Positions 58,466-64,000 of a stretch of 64,000 nucleotides of DNA are shown here, piece by piece. The translations under genes were made by a program, and so were the position numbers. The notes below the pieces were generated by a model, which worked only from the letters and a program-made list of their open reading frames with translations, did no database searches and had not been told where the DNA came from. The first letter of the stretch is position 1, and the number at the start of each line of letters is the position of its first letter. Source of the DNA: Xanthomonas campestris pv. phormiicola (GTDB lineage Bacteria > Pseudomonadota > Gammaproteobacteria > Xanthomonadales > Xanthomonadaceae); contig CP102593.1 in NCBI GenBank assembly GCA_025666215.1, positions 881,001-945,000 on the forward strand. The letters run 5' to 3'.

Positions 58466-59237
58466 GCGCGACCGCTGGCTGGCGCTGGGCCTGCTGCTGG
58501 CGGCGCTGGCGCTGGCCTATCTGCTGCTGGTGCATCCGTGGTGGACGCTGCCGATGCGCGAGGTCGAGGCGCAGATCCAGGAATTGCGCCAGCGCGAACT
58601 GCGCGTGCGCATGCAGTTGCAGCAGGCGCCGCAGGTGGCGCAGCGGCTGCAGCAGGCGCAACGCGACCTGGCCGCGCGCCCGGGTTTCCTGCGCGAGACC
58701 TCGGCCGAGCTGGCCTCGGCCGGGCTGGTGCAGCGCCTGGAAAGCGCGGTGGCCACCGCCAGCCCCGGCAACCGCAGCTGCGCGATCAGCAACCGTTCGC
58801 CGCTGGCCGCCGACAACCGCCGCGACCGTTTCACCCGCGTCGCGGTGCAGGTACGGCTGCGCTGCGGCACGCCGGAACTGGCCGCGGTGCTGCACGCGCT
58901 GGAGAGCGGCACCCCGGCGCTGTTCGTGGACAACCTCAACGTGATGGCGCAGCGCTACCAGCTGTCGCCGGGCGAGAGCGGCAACGGCCTGGACGTGGCC
59001 TTCGAACTGGCCGGCTATCTGCGCCCGAACGCGATGCCGCCGCCGCCCGCCGCCGCGGGCATGCCGCCCGGCATGCCGCCGCCGCCGGGCGCGCCGCCCG
59101 CCGCGCCGGCGATGGACGCCGGCACGCCGGCTGGCCCTGGGCCGAGCGAACCGGCGCCCGCGCAGGCGCCGCCGGCCATGCGCGATGCAGCCACGCCGCA
59201 GCCGCCGCAGCAAGTGGAGGGCGCGCATGCGAATTGA
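58446..59237 (+). CDS. xpsM: Type II secretion protein GspM (XpsM)
   Basis: This 263-residue inner membrane protein has one transmembrane helix (LALGLLLAALALAYLLLVHP, about residues 12-31), a coiled coil at 38-75 and a periplasmic ferredoxin-like domain to about 195. The last 65 residues are a Pro/Ala/Gly-rich tail with repeated MPPPP-like motifs. XpsM partners XpsL and, in X. campestris, XpsN. The start overlaps xpsL by 20 bp and the end overlaps xpsN by 11 bp. Confidence 0.92.
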   Translation: MPVQVDKRDRWLALGLLLAALALAYLLLVHPWWTLPMREVEAQIQELRQRELRVRMQLQQAPQVAQRLQQAQRDLAARPGFLRETSAELASAGLVQRLESAVATASPGNRSCAISNRSPLAADNRRDRFTRVAVQVRLRCGTPELAAVLHALESGTPALFVDNLNVMAQRYQLSPGESGNGLDVAFELAGYLRPNAMPPPPAAAGMPPGMPPPPGAPPAAPAMDAGTPAGPGPSEPAPAQAPPAMRDAATPQPPQQVEGAHAN

Positions 59238-60000
59238 AGCGATCGGCCTGCGCACCGTGTGGCTGGCGACGCTGGCGCTGTGGGGGCTGTTGATCTGGAT
59301 GCTGGGCCTGGCCGGTCTGGGCCAACGCATCGTGCCGTTGCCCGACGATCCGGGCATGACCCAGCGCCTGCCGAGCTTGCCGGCGGCGTCGGGCGAGCGC
59401 CTCGGCGACTATTCGCGCTACGCCGAGATCGCCGCGCGCCCGGTGTTCGCCGAAGACCGCCGGCCGCATCCGTTCTTCCTCAGCGCCGACAACGGCCAGG
59501 GCGCCGCGCCGAGCGTGCGCCTGACCGGCGTGCTGCTCACCGACAGCTTCAAGATGGCCACGCTGACCACCGAGCAGGGCGAATCGCTGCGCCTGCAGGA
59601 AGGCCGCGACCCGGTGAAGGGCTGGCGGTTGCTGTCGCTGGAACCGCGCCGCGCGGTGGTCAGCGGCGGCAGCGGCACCCAGACCCTGGAGCTGCAGGTG
59701 TTCGACGGCAAGGGCGGGCAGCCGCCGACCGCGCTCGGCCAGGGCGCGCGCCCGCCGGGCATGCCGCCGCTGCCAGGGCCGCTGCCGCCGCCGGCCGCGC
59801 CTGCGGTCGGCGCACCGGTCAATCCTGTCGCCGCCACGCCGCAGGCGGGCGCCAACGGGACGCCGGCCCCGAGTGCGCCGGCGGCCGCGCCGGCGCCGTC
59901 GTCGGAGCAGTTGCAGGCCATCCGCGAACGTATCGAAGTCCGCCGCCGGCAGTTGCAGCAACAACGCCAGAACGGCACCACCCCCGGCCAGAACCCTTAA
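59227..60000 (+). CDS. xpsN: Type II secretion protein XpsN
   Basis: This 257-residue bitopic inner membrane protein is characteristic of the xanthomonad system, where it bridges the XpsL-XpsM pair to the secretin XpsD, the job GspC does elsewhere. One transmembrane helix lies at about residues 10-30 (VWLATLALWGLLIWMLGLAG). A periplasmic HR-like domain is at 70-165, with RPVFAEDRRPHPFF and VRLTGVLLTDSFKMATL. A Pro/Ala linker and a basic Gln-rich C-terminal helix follow. No separate gspC is present in the operon. Confidence 0.92.
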   Translation: MRIEAIGLRTVWLATLALWGLLIWMLGLAGLGQRIVPLPDDPGMTQRLPSLPAASGERLGDYSRYAEIAARPVFAEDRRPHPFFLSADNGQGAAPSVRLTGVLLTDSFKMATLTTEQGESLRLQEGRDPVKGWRLLSLEPRRAVVSGGSGTQTLELQVFDGKGGQPPTALGQGARPPGMPPLPGPLPPPAAPAVGAPVNPVAATPQAGANGTPAPSAPAAAPAPSSEQLQAIRERIEVRRRQLQQQRQNGTTPGQNP

Positions 60001-60010
60001 GAGTGATCGC

Positions 60011-62305
60011 ATGACGCCGCGCTTGTTTTCCCTGTTCCTCGCGATCGGCCTGGTGGCCGGCTGCGCCACCACGCCCTCGCCGGACGTCCGCCGCGGCGCG
60101 GCGATCGATCCCAACGTCGGCGCCGCCGGCAGCACCAGCGCCACCAGCGGCGGGCCGGCCGGCGTGGCCGACCCCAACGACCTGCCTGACCGCGTCGCGC
60201 CGGTGATCCGCCGCGGCAGCGGCAGCATGATCAATTCCAGCGCCGCCGCCGCGCCGGCGCCGTCGCTGGCCAACGCCAGCAGCGGCAGCGCCACCTTCAA
60301 CTTCGAAGGCGAGTCGGTGCACGCGGTGGTCAAGGCGATCCTCGGCGACATGCTCGGGCAGAACTACGTGATCGCGCCGGGCGTGCAGGGCACCGTGACC
60401 CTGGCCACGCCCAAGCCGGTGTCGCCGGCGCAGGCGCTGAACCTGCTGGAGATGGTGCTGGGCTGGAACAACGCACGCATGGTCTACAGCGGCGGCCGCT
60501 ACAACATCGTGCCCGCCGACCAGGCCCTGGCCGGCACGGTGGCGCCGAGCACCGCCTCGCCGGCCAGCGCGCGCGGCTTCGAGGTGCGCGTGGTGCCGCT
60601 GAAGTTCATTTCCGCCAGCGAGATGAAGAAGGTGCTGGAGCCGTACGCGCGGCCGAACGCGATCGTCGGCATCGACGGCTCGCGCAACGTCATCACCCTC
60701 GGCGGTACCCGTGCGGAACTGGAGAATTACCTGCGCACGGTGCAGATCTTCGACGTGGACTGGCTGTCGGGCATGTCGGTGGGCGTGTTCCCGATCCAGT
60801 CGGGCAAGGCCGAGCAGGTCGCCGCGGACCTGGAAAAGGTGTTCGGCGAAAACAGCAAGACGCCCAGTGCCGGCATGTTCCGCTTCATGCCGCTGGAGAA
60901 CGCCAACGCGGTGCTGGTGATCACCCCGCAGGCGCGCTATCTGGACCAGATCCAGGAGTGGCTGGACCGCATCGACAGCGCCGGCGGCGGCAGCCGGCTG
61001 TTCTCCTACGAACTGAAATACATCAAGGCCAAGGACCTGGCCGACCGCCTGGCCGAAGTGTTCGGCGCCGGCGGCAACCGCAGCGATTCCAACGCCTCGC
61101 TGATGCCCGGCACCCAGCTCAGCCAGATGGGCGGCGGCGGCCTCAACGGCAGCAGCGACGGCAGCCTGGGCGGCAGCAGCAGCCTCAACGGCAGCAGCGA
61201 CAGCCTGTCCTCCAGCAGCGGCAGTTCCTCCTCCGGCAGCAGCGGCGGCCTGGGCAACGGCAGCCTGCAGCTGTCGCCGCGCACCTCCGGCAACGGCAGC
61301 GTGACCCTGGAAGTGCAGGGCGACAAGGTCGGCGTGTCGGCGGTGGAGGAGACCAACACCCTGCTGGTGCGCGCCACGCCGCAATCGTGGCGCTCGATCC
61401 GCGACGTGGTCGAGAAGCTCGACGTGATGCCGATGCAGGTGCACATCGAGGCGCAGGTGGCCGAGGTCAGCCTGACCGGCCAATTGCAGTACGGCGTGAA
61501 CTGGTTCTTCGAGAATTCGGTCAACGCCTCCGCCGACAGCACGGTGAGCAACAGCACCGGGCTCGGCGTCGGCGCCGGCCTGCCCAGCGCCGCCGGGCGC
61601 AACATCTGGGGCGACATCGCCGGCAAGGTCGGCAGCAGCGGCCTGGGCTGGACCTTCCTCGGCAAGAACGCCGCGGCGGTGATCAGCGCGCTGGACAAGG
61701 TCACCAACCTCAAGCTGCTGCAGACCCCGTCGGTGTTCGTGCGCAACAACGCCGAGGCCACGCTCAACGTCGGCACGCGCATCCCGATCAACTCGACCTC
61801 GATCAACACCGGTCTGGGCACCGACACCAGCTATTCGTCGGTGCAGTACATCGACACCGGCGTGATCCTGAAGGTGCGGCCGCGGGTGACCAAGGACGGC
61901 ATGGTGTTCCTGGACATCGTGCAGGAAGTCAGCACGCCCGGTTCGCGGCCGGCGGCGTGCACCTCGGGCACCTCCACCGTGACCAACAGCTCGGCCTGCA
62001 ACGTGGACATCAACACGCGCCGGGTCAAGACCGAGGCGGCGGTGCAGAGCGGCGACACCATCATGCTTGCCGGCCTGATCAACGACAGCACCAGCGACGG
62101 CAGCGCCGGCGTGCCGCTGCTGAGCAAACTGCCGGTGGTCGGCGCGCTGTTCGGTCAGAAAACGCAGGACAAGACCCGCAACGAAGTGATCGTGCTGCTG
62201 ACCCCGACGATCGTGCGCAACCCGCAGGAGGCGCGCAATCTCACCGACGAGTACGGGCAGAAGTTCAAGGCGATGCAGCCGTTGCCGGCCTCGGGCAAGA
62301 AGTAG
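60011..62305 (+). CDS. xpsD: Type II secretion secretin GspD (XpsD), lipoprotein
   Basis: This 764-residue outer membrane secretin forms the exit channel. The signal peptide ends in LVAGC, a lipobox, so the protein carries its own lipid anchor rather than relying on a pilotin. N0 to N3 domains run from about residue 95 to 465; a Ser/Gly/Asn-rich loop of about 40 residues (near 378-417) lies in N3. The secretin core spans about 480-740, with VHIEAQVAEVSL, LLQTPSVFVRNNAEATLNVG and the C-terminal VPLLSKLPVVGALF motif. It is the last xps gene, 10 bp after xpsN. Confidence 0.96.
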   Translation: MTPRLFSLFLAIGLVAGCATTPSPDVRRGAAIDPNVGAAGSTSATSGGPAGVADPNDLPDRVAPVIRRGSGSMINSSAAAAPAPSLANASSGSATFNFEGESVHAVVKAILGDMLGQNYVIAPGVQGTVTLATPKPVSPAQALNLLEMVLGWNNARMVYSGGRYNIVPADQALAGTVAPSTASPASARGFEVRVVPLKFISASEMKKVLEPYARPNAIVGIDGSRNVITLGGTRAELENYLRTVQIFDVDWLSGMSVGVFPIQSGKAEQVAADLEKVFGENSKTPSAGMFRFMPLENANAVLVITPQARYLDQIQEWLDRIDSAGGGSRLFSYELKYIKAKDLADRLAEVFGAGGNRSDSNASLMPGTQLSQMGGGGLNGSSDGSLGGSSSLNGSSDSLSSSSGSSSSGSSGGLGNGSLQLSPRTSGNGSVTLEVQGDKVGVSAVEETNTLLVRATPQSWRSIRDVVEKLDVMPMQVHIEAQVAEVSLTGQLQYGVNWFFENSVNASADSTVSNSTGLGVGAGLPSAAGRNIWGDIAGKVGSSGLGWTFLGKNAAAVISALDKVTNLKLLQTPSVFVRNNAEATLNVGTRIPINSTSINTGLGTDTSYSSVQYIDTGVILKVRPRVTKDGMVFLDIVQEVSTPGSRPAACTSGTSTVTNSSACNVDINTRRVKTEAAVQSGDTIMLAGLINDSTSDGSAGVPLLSKLPVVGALFGQKTQDKTRNEVIVLLTPTIVRNPQEARNLTDEYGQKFKAMQPLPASGKK

Positions 62306-62311
62306 GCGCGG

Positions 62312-63145
62312 GTGTCCCTGCCCATCGTGCTGCTGCCGGTCGGCGTCGACGACGCCGCGCTGGACGCATGCCTGGGCGCGCTGGAGGCGCATACGCCGGC
62401 CGGCACCCGCGTGTGGCTGGCCGACGACGCGCAGGCCGGCCCGCGCGGCCAGCGCGTGGTCGAGGCCTGGCTGGCGCGCACCCGCCTGCAGGCCGACTAC
62501 ACCCGGCGCCCGCGCATGCTCGGCGAGGTCGCGCATCTGGACGAGATGCTGCGCGCCTGTGCCGCCGCCGACGTGGTGGTGCTCGCCGCGGACGCGCAAC
62601 CCTTGCCCGGTTGGTTGCAGCAACTGAGCGCGTGCCTGACGCGCGACGCCGCCATCGCCAGCGCCACGCCATGGAGCAACGCCGGCGAAGCCTGCGCCTG
62701 GCCGCGGCTGGGCGAGATCAATCCTCTTCCCGACGACGATGAGCGTCTGGCGCGCGCCTGCGCGGCGCTGCCACCGGAGCATCCGGAACTGCCGTCGGCG
62801 GTGTGCCACGCGGTGGCCTTGCGCGGCGCCGCACGGCAGCGCGCCGGCGGCCTGGACGCGAGCAGCTACGGTTCCTGGTACGCGGCGCTGATCGACCTGT
62901 CGCTGCGCATGGCCGGACTCGGCTGGCGCAACGTGCTGTGCGAGACCGCCTACGTGGCGCGCAGCGGCGAAGGCCGCGCCGCCGACGGCGACATGGACGC
63001 GCTGGCCACGCGCTGGCCGGCCTGGCATGCGCGCCTGGCCGGCTTCCTGATGCACGACCCGCTACGCGCGCGCCGCGAGGAGCTGCAACGCCGGTACGCC
63101 GAACTGCCGCCGCCGGACCCGCAGCGCGCGCTGTTCGACGCCTAG
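62312..63145 (+). CDS. Glycosyltransferase family 2-like protein
   Basis: The 277-residue protein starts at GTG 6 bp after xpsD, so it is probably co-transcribed with the secretion operon. The fold resembles a GT-A (family 2) glycosyltransferase: an N-terminal IVLLPVGVDDAALDACLGAL strand-helix, VVVLAADAQPLPGWLQQL at the usual DxD position, and ASATPWSNAGEACAWPR. The metal-binding DxD itself is not clear (ADA), so catalysis is doubtful. A role in modifying an exported protein is only suggested by position. Confidence 0.65.
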   Translation: MSLPIVLLPVGVDDAALDACLGALEAHTPAGTRVWLADDAQAGPRGQRVVEAWLARTRLQADYTRRPRMLGEVAHLDEMLRACAAADVVVLAADAQPLPGWLQQLSACLTRDAAIASATPWSNAGEACAWPRLGEINPLPDDDERLARACAALPPEHPELPSAVCHAVALRGAARQRAGGLDASSYGSWYAALIDLSLRMAGLGWRNVLCETAYVARSGEGRAADGDMDALATRWPAWHARLAGFLMHDPLRARREELQRRYAELPPPDPQRALFDA

Positions 63146-63207
63146 CGCGTTTTCGACGCGGGCATTGCAATCGGTCAATCCGCGGAGTGTTGCCAGTCGG
63201 CGGAGTG

Positions 63208-63277
63208 TTGTGGGAGCGACTTCAGTCGCGACGGGCGTTACCGGTAGAGCCCGTCGCGACTGAAGTCGCTCCCACAA
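63208..63277. repeat. REP-type palindrome with 29-bp perfect arms
   Basis: Arms 63208-63236 and 63249-63277 are exact inverted copies (TTGTGGGAGCGACTTCAGTC...) around a 12-base centre. It lies between the glycosyltransferase-like gene and the GntR gene, where both converge, and may act as a bidirectional terminator or transcript stabiliser. A decayed relative is at 22839-22915. Confidence 0.88.
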
Positions 63278-63412
63278 GTTTCAAGAAGTCCGTAATGGCC
63301 GTCGGCGTTGGCACATCCGCCGCGCGCGGCTCGGTCGGCGCATTGGCGATGCCATTGCCGGACCGGGCGGCCGCGGCCGCAGCCGCCCGCCACCGCCGGA
63401 CGCGCGCCAGCC

Positions 63413-64000
63413 TCACTCAGGCGGCGCCTGCACGTCCACCGTCACTTCCAGCACGTCGTGGCGCCAGGATTCGATGTCGAACTCCACCGCGCGGCCGTCG
63501 GCGGCGTAGCTCACCCGCTGCAGCCGGAAGCACGGCGTGCCGGCGGTGGACTGCAGCAGCGCGGCCTGCTCGGCGCCCAGCGTGGCCGGATACATCGACA
63601 GCCGGCTGCGCGCCTGGCGCAACCCGAGCCGCTGTCCCAGCACGGCGCTGAGCGAGCCGGCCAGGTCGTGCTCGAGCAGGCTCGGCGCCCACGCGGCCAG
63701 GATCGCATTGGTCTCCAGCAGCACCGCGCGGCGGCCGATCCAGCGCCGCCGCTGCAGCAGGAACAGCTCGGCCTGCGCATCGTCCAGTTCCAGGTGCCGC
63801 GCCAGCGTCGCGCCGGCCGGCTGGCGGCGCACGCTGAGCAGTTCCGTGCGCGGCGTGCCGCCCTGCGCGGCCACGTACTGCATGAAGCCGGCGATGCTGG
63901 TGGGGTCGTGGCGCACGCGCGCCGCGCTGACGAACCAGCCGCGCCGGTTCTCGCGATAGATGTGGCCTTCCGATTCCAGTTGCTGCAGCGCCTCGCGCAA
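63413..64000 (-). CDS. GntR family regulator, HutC/UTRA subfamily (5' end missing)
   Basis: The C-terminal 195 residues of a transcription regulator are present; the gene enters from the right edge. The visible start LREALQQLESEGHIYRENRR is the end of a GntR winged helix (the usual TVREALxxLxxEG), so the true N-terminus is outside the window. The rest is a UTRA ligand-binding domain: LELDDAQAELFLLQRRRWIG, ETNAILAAWAPSLLEHDL, the LSMYPATLGAEQAALLQ helix and FRLQRVSYAADGRAVEFDIE. HutC-type regulators bind sugars, amino acids or related metabolites; the ligand cannot be told from this part. Confidence 0.88.
   Translation of the reverse strand: MREALQQLESEGHIYRENRRGWFVSAARVRHDPTSIAGFMQYVAAQGGTPRTELLSVRRQPAGATLARHLELDDAQAELFLLQRRRWIGRRAVLLETNAILAAWAPSLLEHDLAGSLSAVLGQRLGLRQARSRLSMYPATLGAEQAALLQSTAGTPCFRLQRVSYAADGRAVEFDIESWRHDVLEVTVDVQAPPE

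Overview
The window looks like the chromosome of a Xanthomonas. GC is very high, the type II secretion genes run in the xps order E-F-G-H-I-J-K-L-M-N-D with the xanthomonad-specific N gene, and the lptFG, xerD-dsbC, purL and YadA-type adhesin genes and the intergenic palindromes fit that genus. Species cannot be fixed from sequence alone. No tRNA, rRNA, CRISPR array, integrase or insertion sequence was seen.

Region 1 (1-17740): a polyketide operon on the minus strand with overlapping or tightly spaced genes. Read 5' to 3' it encodes an AMP-ligase, a stand-alone ACP, a hotdog dehydratase-like protein, a ketosynthase, a small cysteine-less ketosynthase-like protein, a second AMP-ligase, a 2694-residue PKS (AT-ACP-KS-AT-DH-ER-KR-ACP) and the start of a second PKS that leaves the window. 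This is the gene order I know for the coronafacic acid operon of Pseudomonas syringae (cfl, cfa1 to cfa7). Coronafacic acid is the polyketide half of the jasmonate-mimicking phytotoxin coronatine. A divergent two-component pair follows, as regulators flank cor/cfa clusters elsewhere, but here the histidine kinase gene carries two frame shifts.

Region 2 (17885-24510): an H-NS-like protein with a clear sigma70 promoter, proS, a secreted DUF4124 protein, then pssA, a probable holD (DNA polymerase III psi) and rimI with overlapping ends, and an extracellular pectate lyase. Region 3 (24537-39498): housekeeping genes: a PEMT/ICMT-like methyltransferase, valS, holC and pepA on minus; lptF, lptG and a small membrane protein on plus; an RDD protein; xerD, dsbC and purL. 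This region holds most copies of a heptamer palindrome (arms of GGGACTC or GGGAATC units facing their inverted copies) found between genes, in a valS loop, and twice in frame inside purL.

Region 4 (39499-63145): two 139-bp tandem intergenic repeats, an AT-rich leader, a giant trimeric autotransporter adhesin with nine head-neck units, a secreted subtilisin-type protease, the complete xps operon and a small glycosyltransferase-like gene. Region 5: a large REP-type palindrome and a truncated GntR/UTRA regulator at the right edge.

Taken together, much of the window concerns interaction with a plant: a probable jasmonate-mimic polyketide, pectate lyase and protease that are plausible substrates of the type II system encoded beside them, and a surface adhesin, set among core genes.
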